Of a DNA stretch of 64,000 nucleotides, positions 53,401 to 63,781 are shown piece after piece. The number at the start of each line of letters is the position of its first letter. Positions within the stretch are counted from its first letter, which is position 1. Source of the DNA: Mesocentrotus franciscanus (taxonomy: Eukaryota > Echinodermata > Echinoidea > Camarodonta > Strongylocentrotidae); contig CP137671.1 of NCBI GenBank assembly GCA_037976565.1, positions 21,349,267-21,413,266 of the forward strand. Direction: 5' to 3'. Made by a program: the position numbers and the translations under genes. A model generated the notes under the pieces. The model saw nothing but the letters and a program-made list of their open reading frames with translations, made no database searches and had not been told where the DNA came from.

Positions 53401-56400
53401 ATCAAATAAAATAATATGTACAATTTGAACGAAATCTGTCAAGAAATGTTGCAGTTAGACCGCAAAATAGAGTGCACACAAGACATCTATTAAAAATATG
53501 ACCTTTGACCCTATAAAAGACGGAACACTGGAGGCAGCATCACCAAAATCTAGAGGCTTGTGGATTATACCAAGATACACCTTCGTTCAAAAATTTGAAC
53601 AAAATCCCTTGAGAAATGTGGCCTAGGCCTATAAAGCGCACACAAACCATCCACAAAAATATGGCCTTTTTACCCTATAGAAGACGGAACACTGGGGGCA
53701 GCACCACCAAAAATTATCGGTGTGTAGATTATACCAAGATACACCTCCATACAAAATTTGAAAGAAATCCGTCAAGGAATGTGGCAGTTAAAGCGCACAC
53801 AAGAATATGAAAAATATGAAGAAAAAAAAATAACCCTTCCCATAGGGAAATTTTTTTTTCGGGTGCCAAAAAAAAAAAATTGTGCTCACTACCCCTGGCG
53901 CCCAAGGGGTGGTGGTGGAAAAAAATTACCCACCCCCCCAACTTAGCGAAAAATCGACCGGCACGATTTTCAAATTTTCGCACGAAGTGGGCCCCTTTTT
54001 AGGCCCCCTCCCTTGCCGCCGGCTGGATCCACCCCTGACTACTGCTGCTGCTACTGCTGAAACAGGGGAGGGGCACGTTAACGCACAACGAAGGCTTCAG
54101 TCATTCGGCTGCGTTGGACTCGAACCTACTGTCTTTCGTTGGGCATGCAAACACTCTACCGACTGAGCCAACTCACCATACAACATTTGTCTTTTTTTCT
54201 ATTCATTTCGCACAAGAAAAATCATTAAAACCATTTGATAATATTAGTGATACCAAAAAGAGCTATAGCAAACAGTCATACCAAGGGATTTCCATTTTTT
54301 AGATGAAATAAATGGATAAATGCCATGTCGTACTGGACTCGCCAAATAAACCGTTGCTCGGGAAGCGTAGTGGTAAAACATTACTTTCAGTCATTATGAA
54401 GGGTATAAATTATGTTATATGCACATGGTTTATAGATAGGAAAGACCTCTGACAAGCTATTGATGTTGCCTGTACTGATATGAAGCATGAAATTGTGTCA
54501 TGAATAAAATGCAATTTAATTGCAAAACTGCTGCTATTATAAATGGTTACCTCTTGGATCTGAGTTGGGTCAAGATCAATCTGCAGCATGCTCTCAAGAA
54601 CTTCCTTCTTCCCCTCACAGGTATCGATGAGCTGACTCAACAATTCCTCTTTCCTAACCTTTCCGCCATGTTTGCTGTCACATAAACGACAAAAAATGAA
54701 TGAATTGTCATTATTTTTCCTGACATGTAGCCATGGTAATTCCAAAGATCAAAATTCGTTTCAGATTAAGCGTGATCTAGGTAAACGTATGAAAAACTCT
54801 CAAAAGGCTATTCATGACACAGGGCCTGCAAAAATAGTACGAAAATGCACCTGGTCATGAAATGAATGTGCATCATCATCACCACCATCATCTGCTTAAT
54901 AATTGTCATCATTATCATAATCATCATCACCACCATCAGCTGTACCAGCAGCAGCAGAAGAAGAAGAAGGGGAAGAAGGACATAAAGAAGAAGAAAAACA
55001 AAAGAGAAGAAGTAGAAGAAGAAGGAGAAGAACTAAGGAGAAGAAAAAAAAGAAGAAAAGAAGAAAAAGGGGAAGATTGAGGAAAAGAAGAAAAAGGGGA
55101 AGATTGAGGAAAAGAAGAAGAAGAAAAGGAAGAAGAAGAAGAAGAAAAAGGTTAGGCTTCAAAAGTACCTATCACAAACAACTACAATTAGCAACAAGAA
55201 TTTGATCGAAACAGAAAAAGCTGAACAAGTCTTACTTTTTGTTAGTTTCCTTTACTTTATGAGTCTGAATATTGTGCGCGAAATATATTTTCGCATTCAT
55301 TTTCCATTGTGTGAATAAAACTGAAAGGAATTAAATTTTAAATAGACATTGAATTCGTCACGGCGACGAATTAGGTGATCTGCCGTTTTGATCGAGACAG
55401 ATAACACATGTAGAAACTCAATGGGAGATTTGGTCTTTAAACAAAATTGCACCCTCCACTCCAGCATGCCTCCACTCATATAACACGCCTATGTACAAGG
55501 TCATGTAGTAATCAAGGATGTACGCATCCGCCGTGAAAAAAAAAGATTCTGACGAAATCAATAGGTGCTCTGGCATGCTTAGCGGCAGATCACCTAAAAG
55601 GGAGTTTTTATACCTGATAGTGAAGCAAGAGAGGAAAGCTGAAGTGATATGAGGTAAAGCGAGGATAGGAGATGAGAGGAGATGAGAGGGGACTCGTCAG
55701 CCCAATGAGCCTTCATGATTGACTGACACATAGGCTACGCATGCTCAGTAGGATCACAGACAGGGATCTTCTGTCTCTATCACATACACCATCACCAGTG
55801 CAACCGCCATCATCACCTTAATTATAGTCATCATCATTTTCATCATCATTATCATCAGAATAAGAATGGTAAGGAAAAGAAGAAAAAGGGGGAGGCAAAG
55901 TGATGAGGAAAAAGGAGATGATGATGATGAAGAAGAAGACGATGGTGATGAAGAAGAAGGATGGTACAACATGCTTTCGAAGAAAAGAAAACCAAGATAA
56001 CGACGGGAGATTGATTACAAATAAATGTAACCCTGTAGACTAATCAAACGACAAAGTCTTTCATACCTGATCTTGAAACGAGAGAGGAGAGCTAGGGTGA
56101 TATGCGGTAGGGTGAGGAGAGGAGACTCGTCTGCCCATCTGGCCTGCATGATAGACTGGCTAGTACGCATGCTCAGTAGGATCTCAGTGAAGTATCTTCC
56201 GTCTCCAGAAACCTCAACCATGGCCTAGGATTTGATAAAGAATACGACACAAGAAAATGGTGGGATAGCGGTGATCGCAGTCATGATAATGACGATCCAG
56301 AAGAGAAAAATAAGTAGAAGGAAGATAAAGAGAGGAAAGATAAGGAGAACGAGGAGGAGGAAATTCCGAGAAGAAGAGGTAGAAGAAAAAGAAGAAGAAG

Positions 56401-58380
56401 AAGAAAAAGAAGAAGAAGAAGAAAAGAAGAAGAAGAAGAAGAAAAGAAGAAGAGAAAGAGGAGGAGGGATGCAGAGGAGAAGGAGGGGAAACAGGGAAAG
56501 GAGAAGGAGAAGAAAAAGAAGAAGGAAAATTAAGAAAAAGAAGAAGAAGAAAAGAAATTGAAGAATAAAATGAAGAAAAAGAAGAAGATGAAGAAGGGGA
56601 GGAGGTGGGGAGTAGAGGAATGAATTAAAGATTAAAAGAAAAAAAAAGAAAAAAAAAGATGGAACACAAATACAAAATATATTTTAGGCTTGCTTAAACT
56701 CTGTCAGATGTTTTGCAAACCATACACGGGTTAATAAACACCATGTTTCTTTGCTTTTCAATCCATAGGCCCTATTTGTTGATCTATCCTTTACAGATAT
56801 CGGCCAATATTCCAAAAAGTACTTCTTGGTAATTTAAAAAAAAACATTCTGTCGACCTTGCTTGGTCATGTTGCTAAATTTAGAAATTAAACTGAATATG
56901 AAATAAAGTTTGTACGTTGATGAGCATGGCTATGCGATCCAAGATGGCTCTGGTATCTGTGTTGTAGTCGTTGGTCGGGAGATCTGCCCGGGTGAGATGA
57001 GCTTGGAGAAGCAGATAGGTCTTGGTACGAGGGCTTTGAAAGTCCATTTGGCTCATCGGGCCGGCCTGGCCACAACGCGGTAGTGCCGTAGAAAGCGTTC
57101 TGTAAGAATTACACACCAAAAAAGTTATAAGCACGATAGTAAAGACTTTTCGAAAAATCAATCTAAAGCAATTGTAATAGTCCTATGCGTCACCTATTGA
57201 AATGTGCGAACATGATAATGACCTATTACGTAATCCGAACATGATTTCTATGGGACATGCAATAAGGATATTGAAATTGCCCTTGATTTGATTTTTCGAA
57301 AGTCTGTGAGATGGTATTGTTTTTACGACACTTAGCTCCAGCGACAATCGCTCTGCGGTAATTTCGTTCACTAACCAAATTCCTAACTTCAACCCTGGGC
57401 CCTAACCCTAACGCTAACCCTAATCCCTAAGCACGAAACCTCACCTAAAACCCGTTTGCAACACTAACCCTAACCCTATACTTCTGACGAAGTAAAGCCC
57501 GAAGGAACTGTTGCCTGAGAAAATGTCGGAGCAGAAATTGCAGTACCATGTCTCGATATAGAAATCATGTTCGGATAACTGTAATGTTCCCACGTTTTAA
57601 AAGGTGATGAAGAAAATCTTAAAAGATGGCCTCAAGTTGACTTCCGGAGTCTTTACGATTGTGTTTTAAATAAATTTCTAATTATGAAGAATAATTTAAA
57701 GGGAACAAGTAGCTTTGCAAATTATTGACAATCAGTTCGATAGAGAGACCATATGATAAAAACCTATGGCTTTGAATGTATTAGATGACATCTGAATGTA
57801 AGGAAGAAAATAGAGCTCATTTATAAAAAAATTTATATATTAAAAAAGAGGAAACAGATCAAGTTTGCCATATGTTTGATTTTTTTTTTTCCATAGATCT
57901 GCATATTATTTTTTGTATTCATCATTACCATCTTTGCTATTTGATATTCAAAGCAATGAATATTTTGATCATGCTCGGTAACACAACTAAGTCTTGATTA
58001 CTAGTCAGTAGCATACCCCGAATTGGAAGGGGCTGGCATATGCCCTGGATAAATATAACAGAGGTCACAGTTTCACGCGGGCAGCCCATGTACATGGACA
58101 TTTCACCTGCCGGGGAGTATTACTGCCCTTGTTTATGCATTGCTGCAAACGCCACAACATTGTTTGATAAGAAAATAAACCTTTTTTTCTGACATAAATT
58201 AAGTTTACTCATCGTCACAGTCAAATCATGTAGACATATTCTTTAAATGAATGTATAAATCCATATAGAACTGCTAGTACTTCAACATCTACTACAAATA
58301 GTTAATAAATATCTCATTTTGATCTTATACAAAATTATAAACCAGTGTAAGTTTTACTATACAAGTAGTAATATCATTAT

Positions 58381-58437
<57 letters not shown>

Positions 58438-58443
58438 TACTGT

Positions 58444-58481
<38 letters not shown>

Positions 58482-58743
58482 GTATTGTAACTACTATTAC
58501 TGTTACTACTACTACTACTACTACTACTTCTACTATTATTACTACTATTACTGCAACTACTACTACTACTACTACTACTACTGTTCATACTACTACCATT
58601 ACTTTTACTTCTACTGCTACTTCAACAACTTCTACTAATACTGTTTATACTACCACTATTACTGTTACTTCTACTAATACTACTATAACTACTGATACTA
58701 CTACTACTACTACTGTTACTTATACTACTTGTACTACTACTTG

Positions 58744-58774
<31 letters not shown>

Positions 58775-58842
58775 GTTACTACTACGATTATTATTACTAC
58801 TATTGTTACTTCTATTACTACTACTAATACTACAATTAATAA

Positions 58843-58879
<37 letters not shown>

Positions 58880-58919
58880 GTTACTACTTCTACTATTACT
58901 GTTACTACTACTACTAGTG

Positions 58920-58979
<60 letters not shown>

Positions 58980-61900
58980 GTGCTACTACTACTACTACTA
59001 CTACTGTCACTTCTACTGCCACTACTACTTCAGCCACTACTAAGACAATGAAGACTATAGCAATGACGACTTTATATAGTCTTATCACTCCCCTTCCCAT
59101 AGACAGTAGGAATCACATGTTGCACAATTGCATGCATACTGGGGGTACACGCATATTCTGCCTGGGGGCGGTTGTCTAATTTCTAGTAAATTCTGATTAG
59201 GATCTAGGTTTGACATTTAAAATGTTCTACAGTAATATCAGGGAGGTGAAACTTTTGTAATTTATTCAAGCGTATTCACGAGTTCTAAAGCGTAATAATG
59301 GAATGTGTAACATTCCACTTGGCTTTGAAGTTCCATGCTCCGAACCGCGCTTCCACTGCGGGGACTTTCGGAAGCCAGGCACCAGCTTTACATTTATTAC
59401 AAAATATTAAATTACCGGCAAAATTTCAGTGCAAATCAAAAACTTTATATGGGGATTGTATTGGGAATAGTGCATCAAACAAATTTTTCAAATTTAGTAC
59501 TTCGTCCTTCCTATAATTTGTGTGCCAGAGTTGGTAAAAGAAAAATTACATCCTGACAAAAACTCAATATTTTAGGATAATGCGCTAATTTGTGCATGTT
59601 TTAACGTCCCGTTATTTAATCCATGATTTACAATCTTCAATAACATTAAGTTTGCTAATGCGTGTTTTCGCGTGTTTTTTAATATTTTTGAAGTAAAAAA
59701 AAAGGATGAAATTACACAAGTTTGTGTTCGCTTGTTCTACTCTTTACACATTCAACAATGGATGAGAAATCATTGAAAGGGACAGCGAACAGTTGCTGTG
59801 ATACCATTTTCTGATGTAGGAATTCTAAATCCTGAAATTTCATGCGCTCTTTTATCTCACCACATGGTCAACAGTTGCAGATTAGCGCATAACTTTTCGG
59901 CGGCGTGGAGCATGGGGTCAAAGGAAAGCGGATTGTTTCCAGTCCTTCTCTATCACGTCCCTGGTAATATACGGTAATATGGTTCTTAGTGTAGATAGGC
60001 AGGACTATAATACACACCTGTTCAAGTTGTCCTCATTTGCACGTACTGGGGTCCCTGAAAACTCCTTTGCCTCCTGCATGGGGTACATAGGGTAGGTGAG
60101 AGAGAGAGAGAGAGAGAGAGAGTGAGGGAGAGAAAGAGGGGGAGAGAGAGGTTGAATGAGAGTGGTTTACAGATAAGTACACTCAGAAATATTAAAATAC
60201 ACTTATTATTCTTCAGGAATATAATTTCTGAACAGCAGAGAACACTCTCATTAGCATTGAAAATGCATGTAGATTGAGAGGGACGAGAGGAATGAGTAGG
60301 GGGAAAAGAGAGTGGGGAGGAGGAGGGGGTGTTGTGTGCGTGTGTGTGGCGAAGGAGAAGCATGTAGATTGAGAGGGACGACAGGAAAGAGAAGGAGAAA
60401 CGAGAGAGAGAGAAGGAGGAGGAGGGGTGTTGTGTGTGTGTGTGTGTGTGGCGAAGAAAATGCATGTAGATTGAGAGGGACGACAGGAAAGAGTAGGAGA
60501 AACTAGAGGGGGGAGGTGGTGTTGTCTGCGTTTGTGTGGCGAAGGAGAAGCATCTAGAGTGAGAGGGACGAGAGGAAAGAGTAGGAGAAACGAGAGAGGG
60601 TGGAGGGGGTGTTGTGTGTGTGTGTGGCGAAGGAGAAGCATGTAGAGTGAGAGGGTAGAGAGGAAAGAGTAGGAGAAACGAGAGAGGGGAGAAGGGGTGT
60701 TGTGTGCGTGTGTGTGCGTGTGTGTGCGTGTGTGTGGCGAAGAAGAAGCATGTAGAGTGAGGGGGACGGGAGGAGAGAGTAGGATAAACGAGAGAGGGAG
60801 GAGGGGTGGGGATGTTGTGTGCGTGTGTGTGTGGCGAAGGAGATGCATGTAGATTGGCGGGAGGAAAGAGTGGGAGAAACGAGAGAGGGGAGGAGGGGTT
60901 GTGTACGTGTGTGTGTGGCGAAGGAGATGCGTATGGATTGAGAGGAACCGAAGGAAGGGGTAGGACAAACTAGAGAGGTGAGGAGGGGGGTGATGTGCGT
61001 GTGTGTGGCGAAGATGTTGCATGTAGATTGACCGGAGGAAAGAGTGGGAGAAACAAGAGAGGGGAGGAGGGGTTCTTGTGTGCGTTGTGTGTGTGGCGAA
61101 GGAGATGCATGTAGAGTGAGAGGGACGAGAGGTGAAAGTAGGAGAAACGAGAGAGGGGAGGAGGGGGTAATATGTGCGTGTGTGTATGGCGAAGGAGATG
61201 CTTGTAGATTGACGGGAGGAAAGATTGGGAGAAACGAGAGAGGGGAGGAGGGGTGTTGTGTGTGCGTGCGTGTGTGTGTGTGTGTGTATGTAGCGAAGGA
61301 GATGCATGTGGATTGTGGATTAAGAGGGACGGGAAGAAGGAGTAGGAAAAACTAGAGAGGTGAGGGGGGGGGGGTGTTATGTGCGTGTGTGTGGCGAAGA
61401 GGATGCATGTAGATTGATCGGAGGAAAGAGTAGGAGAAACGAGAAAGGGGAGGAGGGGGTAATGTGTGCGTGTGTGTATGGCGAAGGAGATGCTTGTAGA
61501 TTGACGGGAGGAAAGATTGGGAGAAACGAGAGAGGGGAGGAGGGGTGTTGTGTATGTGTGTGTGTGTGCAGGGGCGTAGACAACGGGGGAGGGGATGGCA
61601 TGTACAATCATCCCCCCCCCCAGGTTTTGGGGAATGATATTTGCTTACTTAATAAGTCATAATGATGATAATAATAGTAATAATAATAATAACAATTATA
61701 ATATTAATAATAATAATAATTATGATGATGATAATAATAATCCTCATCATTATTGTAATTGTGTTTATTGTTATTAGCCGCATTCACACGGTGAAAGCCA
61801 ATTCAGACGGTAAAAAAGAAAATCTTACAGTATTTTGTGGTTATCTTGTGGTTTGGAAACCACAAGATAACCACAAGATTAATCGCGCATATTTTGCAGT

Positions 61901-62836
61901 GCGCGCAATCTCGTGGTGTGGAAACCAAAAGATAACCACGAGTTTTGCGTGTTCAAATGGGGCAAACCACAAGATAACCACAAGATACCTCTAAGATTGC
62001 AAACCACAAGATAACCACAAGATAACCACAAGATTGGCTTTTAACGTGTGAAAGAAGCTATTGAAAATCAGGGATGCGGATTACGAGCGTACGCCGTGTT
62101 ATGTGCGCATTACGTGCGGGGAGAGAAGGAACGCGCTAAGGCAGTTAACTAGAAAACAAAACACGTGGTGAGTCCGCTCAGCAGGAGGCCTTGTCTTCCT
62201 TAACTTTTAAGGGGAAATATATGTGAGTGTGTCACTTACATAATTCACAGCGTGAATTGATTTTAGGATTCTAGGATGGCTCATAATAAGAAGTTGAAAA
62301 CATCAAAGATCACTTCTTTTTTCAAGCACAATGAGAAATAAGAACATGATGACGAACAGCCGTCTACATCAAAATCGGATGATGTCGGAGATAGGCCTGT
62401 TCTTCCTGAAGTTCAACCAGAAGAAAGTGCCGTTGAGGGTGATGGAGCATCTGAGGCGAAAGATGATGATGAAGCTGATGCCGGTTTTGACGACTGGGTT
62501 AGCCCCAATCACCCCTACTTCTTCCATTCCCGTAGTAGAAACTAAAACGCAGAAAATTCTGTTTCAAGCCAAATGGTACCAAAGCTACCCTGGATCCATT
62601 ACGAACCCTCCCTGAAACGGGTACTGTGTTTCTACTGTGCACAGGCAGAAAAACGCGGACTCTTGAAATTAGACAAGAACAAAGAACCAGCATTTGTTTC
62701 AGTCGGCTTTTGTAACTGGAAAAAGGCATCACCCAGATTTGAGAGCCACCAGGCTTCAAATTGTCACAGAGTCGCAAAGGCAGCGATGCCACGGTGTGTA
62801 GATCTTGTCGATGTATGTCTGTCCATTCAAGGCGTA

Positions 62837-62867
<31 letters not shown>

Positions 62868-63781
62868 AGTATGTCTGTGTGAGTATGTGTGTGTGTGCGT
62901 GCACGCTTGTGTGTGTTATTTTACCTCATTAAGTATGCATCAGATTGCACGATTTCAAGTTCAAAATTGCAAAAGCTCCCTACCGTGGGAGGGGACACCC
63001 CCTCCCACCCCTCCGCTCGGTCGCTTCTTCGCTCGGCGCTTCGCGCCCTCACTAGCGTTGGCAGCCCAGTCATCCCCCCCAGGTGTACGAACCTGTCTAC
63101 GCCACTGTGTGTGTGTGTGTGTGCGTGTGTGTGTGCGTTGTGTAGCGAACGAGAAGCATGTAGATTGAGAGGGACGGGAGGAAATATTAGGAGAAACGGA
63201 AAAGGGGACTGCTACAACACAAAATAATTATGTGGGCACCACAAACAACTATAAGATGGAAATTATGTAAATTTGTAAACATCTTCATTAGAGAGACAAG
63301 GTTTTAAGAGAGTATGAACAAGAAAGACCGAGAAACAGGCAAAAAAAGGAATGCGTTTGCAACATACACTTCACAGAAACATGTATCATTTTAAAACATA
63401 TTTTAAATCGAAGAAACCCTCGGCCCCTCACCGCCTTCTATTGTTATTTTCCGAAAAAATAGTTTTAAACATAATAGAAGAGAAGGAGAAGCAGAAAAAC
63501 AGACAGACGGGAAGAAATTAGGGAATGCACGGGTACTGTAGACTATACACATGATAATATATATGAAAATGCATACTAATTGTTTTTCTAGGTCCCAATC
63601 GTTACTAACTACCACTGCTACATGTATGTAATTAACTTACTGACAAGATTTTGAGACAGTAAGCCAGGGATGTCGGTCTTGTCGATTGACTGAATTTCAG
63701 GACTGTGGCTGGTAGTACGTAGTTCTCTGCTGCTATCCTGCCAAGAGATTGGGGCTCGCATAATGTGGTCAAAGCCGAAGG
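50358..63781 (-). CDS. ASCC3-like: Gene B (gene-level): ASCC3/Brr2-type helicase, C-terminal Sec63-like domain
   Basis: Nine exons, listed separately, join in perfect phase (total 1,149 bases including the stop) into 382 residues. The order of motifs follows the terminal Sec63 domain of the Ski2-like helicases ASCC3 and SNRNP200: LGRIAAENYVL, TPVRANEDN, SPRTKTYLLLQAHLTRADLP, LLTLPHI, then the beta-sandwich ending SDCYLGLD. The last motif favours ASCC3 (SNRNP200 has SDAYMGCDQ). ASCC3 unwinds DNA in alkylation repair and splits stalled ribosomes as part of the ASC-1 complex; that role is inferred from the family. The helicase cassettes lie upstream, beyond position 64000. Confidence 0.8.
50608..50779. 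mobile_element. Small MITE in a gene B intron (family copy 1)
   Basis: Inverted ends CTTTCAAGAATTCAAC / GTTGATTTCTTGAAAG with an interior of about 140 bases containing 'gcaatttcaatagtc'. A related element is at 57146-57302. Confidence 0.75.
50959..51118 (-). CDS. ASCC3-like: Gene B exon: beta-sandwich
   Basis: Codes RVSHTPRYPQRKEVRWWLAL, then GETNTNNLLSWKRIDHVFGR and TTVDLPFQMPPRK plus one base (GTAAGC donor). It aligns with 'PRFPKSKDEGWFLILGE...LIALKRV' of ASCC3. Confidence 0.85.
51799..51899 (-). CDS. ASCC3-like: Gene B exon: beta-sandwich
   Basis: Codes HKDDIESTVTTTAQANQEYT, then MHVNLRQQNKGAK; phase 1 in, phase 0 out (GTATGT). QEYTMHVNLRQ matches the strand 'QEYVLQVSLQR' in ASCC3. The acceptor (CCCCAATAG) has a short pyrimidine tract. 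Confidence 0.78.
51900..52330. other. Gene B intron
   Basis: AT-rich intron. It contains a short open segment at 52149-52203 that looks exon-like but is out of phase with its neighbours. Confidence 0.5.
52331..52442 (-). CDS. ASCC3-like: Gene B exon: start of the C-terminal beta-sandwich
   Basis: Codes IWDALGKLPILKIDVSISDG, then PSQTATNRHVARRLPKSS plus one base. It matches the family 'AWNFLSHLPVINVGIS'. The GTAAGA donor leaves phase 1, which fits the next exon exactly. Confidence 0.8.
52560..53810. repeat. Degenerate tandem array, units about 110-170 bases, in a gene B intron
   Basis: Recurring phrases in order: 'acctttgaccctataa', 'gacggaacactgg', 'ggcagcatcaccaaaa', 'gtgtagattataccaagata' and 'caaaatttgaaagaaatccg'. 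About six units, broken by an unrelated 230-base segment at 53165-53395. Confidence 0.85.
53810..54035. mobile_element. Possible end of a hAT-like element
   Basis: Sequence ending 'gccggctggatccacccctg' resembles hAT right ends such as those at 46530 and 63107, preceded by A-rich and 'cacccccc' tracts. No matching left end was found. Confidence 0.35.
54088..54178 (-). mobile_element. tRNA-like SINE head or tRNA pseudogene
   Basis: On the minus strand: A box TGGCTCAGTCGGTAGAGTG and B box GTAGGTTCGAGTCC at normal spacing, but the acceptor-stem halves pair poorly and the sequence continues 'cgaatgactgaagcc', as in SINE bodies. Confidence 0.6.
54551..54674 (-). CDS. ASCC3-like: Gene B exon: Sec63 helix-hairpin region
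   Basis: Codes SKHGGKVRKEELLSQLIDTC, then EGKKEVLESMLQIDLDPTQI and QE; phase 2 in, phase 0 out (TGACAG acceptor, GTAACC donor). It corresponds to the 'SIESLPELIHACGGKDHVF' segment of ASCC3. Confidence 0.82.
54860..55155. repeat. ATC then GAAGAA purine tract in a gene B intron
   Basis: 'catcatcatcaccaccatc' followed by long A/G-only sequence (54945-55150). Confidence 0.9.
55371..55597. mobile_element. Short inverted-repeat element
   Basis: TTAGGTGATCTGCCG at the left and CGGCAGATCACCTAA at the right form perfect 15-base inverted ends. Confidence 0.65.
55614..55775 (-). pseudogene. Decayed duplicate of the gene B exon at 56067-56224
   Basis: The two segments share ATCCTACTGAGCATGCGTA, 'gggctgacgagtcccctctc', 'cctcatatcac', 'gctttcctctcttgcttc' and a donor-like CAG/GTATAA. 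The copy has a net 5-base insertion after GCATGCGT and other length changes, so the frame is broken and an in-frame TGA appears. Purine-rich GAAGAAG tracts flank both copies, which suggests unequal exchange or slippage between them. Confidence 0.85.
56067..56224 (-). CDS. ASCC3-like: Gene B exon: Sec63 helical core, continued
   Basis: Codes AMVEVSGDGRYFTEILLSMR, then TSQSIMQARWADESPLLTLP and HITLALLSRFKI. It corresponds to 'AMLDVAA-NGWL...IQMV-QGRW-KDSSLLTLPNI'. A damaged duplicate of this exon lies about 450 bases downstream in the transcript direction, at 55614-55775. Confidence 0.88.
56280..56640. repeat. GAAGAA purine tract beside a gene B exon
   Basis: Some 350 bases almost free of C and T on the plus strand, immediately upstream of the exon at 56067-56224 in the transcript direction. 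On the minus strand it is a long polypyrimidine run leading to that exon's acceptor. Confidence 0.9.
56916..57099 (-). CDS. ASCC3-like: Gene B exon: Sec63 helical core
   Basis: Codes RTLSTALPRCGQAGPMSQMD, then FQSPRTKTYLLLQAHLTRAD and LPTNDYNTDTRAILDRIAML, ending LIN. It matches the ASCC3 segment 'SPHTKAHLLLQAHLSRAMLP-PDY-TDTK-VLDQA'. Donor GTACAA is weak but keeps phase 0 into the next exon. Confidence 0.9.
57146..57302. mobile_element. Small MITE in a gene B intron (family copy 2)
   Basis: Ends CTTTTCGAAAAATCAATCTA and TTGATTTGATTTTTCGAAAG are inverted; interior 'gcaattgtaatagtcc' matches the 50608 copy. A further fragment ('catgttcggataactgtaat') lies at 57555-57650. Confidence 0.7.
57398..57478. 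repeat. Interstitial telomere-like CCCTAA repeats
   Basis: Two clusters of CCCTAA units, some degenerate ('ccctaacgctaaccctaat', then 'actaaccctaaccctata'), about 80 bases in all. Confidence 0.7.
57660..58370. other. Gene B intron, nothing recognised
   Basis: AT-rich, no coding segment or repeat family identified. Confidence 0.45.
58378..59045. repeat. (TAC)n microsatellite, about 660 bases
   Basis: Long runs of TAC/ACT units with point interruptions. It gives Thr-rich, Val-rich, Ser-rich and Leu-rich frames in different phases, which are artefacts. Confidence 0.97.
59050..60000. other. Gene B intron, nothing recognised
   Basis: No repeat family or exon with supported splice sites seen. 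Confidence 0.4.
60018..60073 (-). CDS. ASCC3-like: Gene B exon: short Sec63 exon
   Basis: A 56-base exon (CATGCAG acceptor, GTGTGT donor) reading EAKEFSGTPVRANEDNLN plus two bases. It matches the family segment 'DAEEY-DLPVRHNEDHMN'. It directly borders a GA microsatellite upstream. Confidence 0.85.
60094..60160. repeat. (GA)n microsatellite next to the gene B short exon
   Basis: AG repeats start about 20 bases upstream (transcript sense) of the exon at 60018-60073 and form its polypyrimidine region on the minus strand. Confidence 0.9.
60260..61568. repeat. Minisatellite, unit about 85-110 bases, about 13 copies
   Basis: Each unit has 'gcatgtagattgagagggac', 'gagaggaaagagtaggagaa', 'acgagagaggggaggagggg', a (TG)n run and 'ggcgaaggaga'. 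The variable (TG)n segment accounts for most of the length differences. One more unit remains at 63108-63205, beyond the inserted hAT element. Confidence 0.95.
61777..62060. mobile_element. MITE nested in the hAT element, with repeated ACCACAAGATA units
   Basis: Ends TAGCCGCATTCACACGGTG ... 'aaagccaat' and 'attggcttt' ... CGTGTGAAAGAAGCTA are imperfect inverted repeats. The interior is packed with 'aaccacaagataaccacaag' and its reverse complement 'cttgtggttatcttgtggtt'. Confidence 0.8.
62276..62830 (+). pseudogene. hAT/ZMYM1-type transposase N-terminal fragment (TTF-type zinc finger), broken
   Basis: It begins MAHNKKLKTSKITSFFKHNE, typical of this family, then stops; the next frame continues EHDDEQPSTSKSDD up to SPNHPYFFHSRSRN, and another frame reads PWIHYEPSLKRVLCFYCAQA, then RGLLKLDKNKEPAFVSVGF and CNWKKASPRFESHQASNCHR. 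The CFYC...H...CH pattern is a TTF-type zinc finger that precedes DUF4371/hAT transposase domains. At least two frame breaks, no catalytic or dimerisation domain, and a (GT)n run after it show a truncated relic. Confidence 0.82.
63108..63205. repeat. Remaining unit of the interrupted minisatellite
   Basis: 'gaagcatgtagattgagagg' with '(tg)n' before it and 'ggagaaacggaaaagggga' after it match units at 60260-61568. Confidence 0.9.
63641..63781 (-). CDS. ASCC3-like: Gene B exon: start of Sec63-like domain
   Basis: Codes 47 residues, phase 0 both ends (TGCTGTAG acceptor, GTAAGT donor): PSALTTLCEPQSLGRIAAEN, then YVLPATVLKFSQSTRPTSLA and YCLKILS. SLGRIAAENY matches the conserved 'PT-LGRIAS-YY' opening of Sec63 domains. 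A second frame is also open across this exon but does not match the family or the phase of the next exon. Confidence 0.8.

Larger units (their letters stand above)
61569..63107. mobile_element. hAT-type element inserted in the minisatellite
   Basis: Inverted ends CAGGGGCGTAGAC and GTCTACGCCACTG, with TGTGTGTG on both sides, consistent with an 8-base target duplication inside a (TG)n run. The minisatellite resumes at 63108. Inside are a broken ZMYM1/hAT-like coding fragment (62276-62830), a small inverted-repeat element (61777-62060), ATA repeats and a second (GT)n run (62836-62870). Confidence 0.85.

Noticed and set aside
58319..59179. 286-residue Thr-rich reading frame
   Set aside because: It is a translation of the (TAC)n microsatellite; other frames of the same DNA are equally open.
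60213..61307. His/Thr/Ser-rich 364-residue minus-strand frame
   Set aside because: The frame follows the minisatellite unit; sequence is a repeat translation and shows no protein family.
63641..63781. Alternative frame reading FGFDHIMRAPISWQDSSREL
   Set aside because: Open across the exon, but it does not match the Sec63 family and gives the wrong phase for the exon at 60018-60073, whereas the frame with SLGRIAAENY does both.
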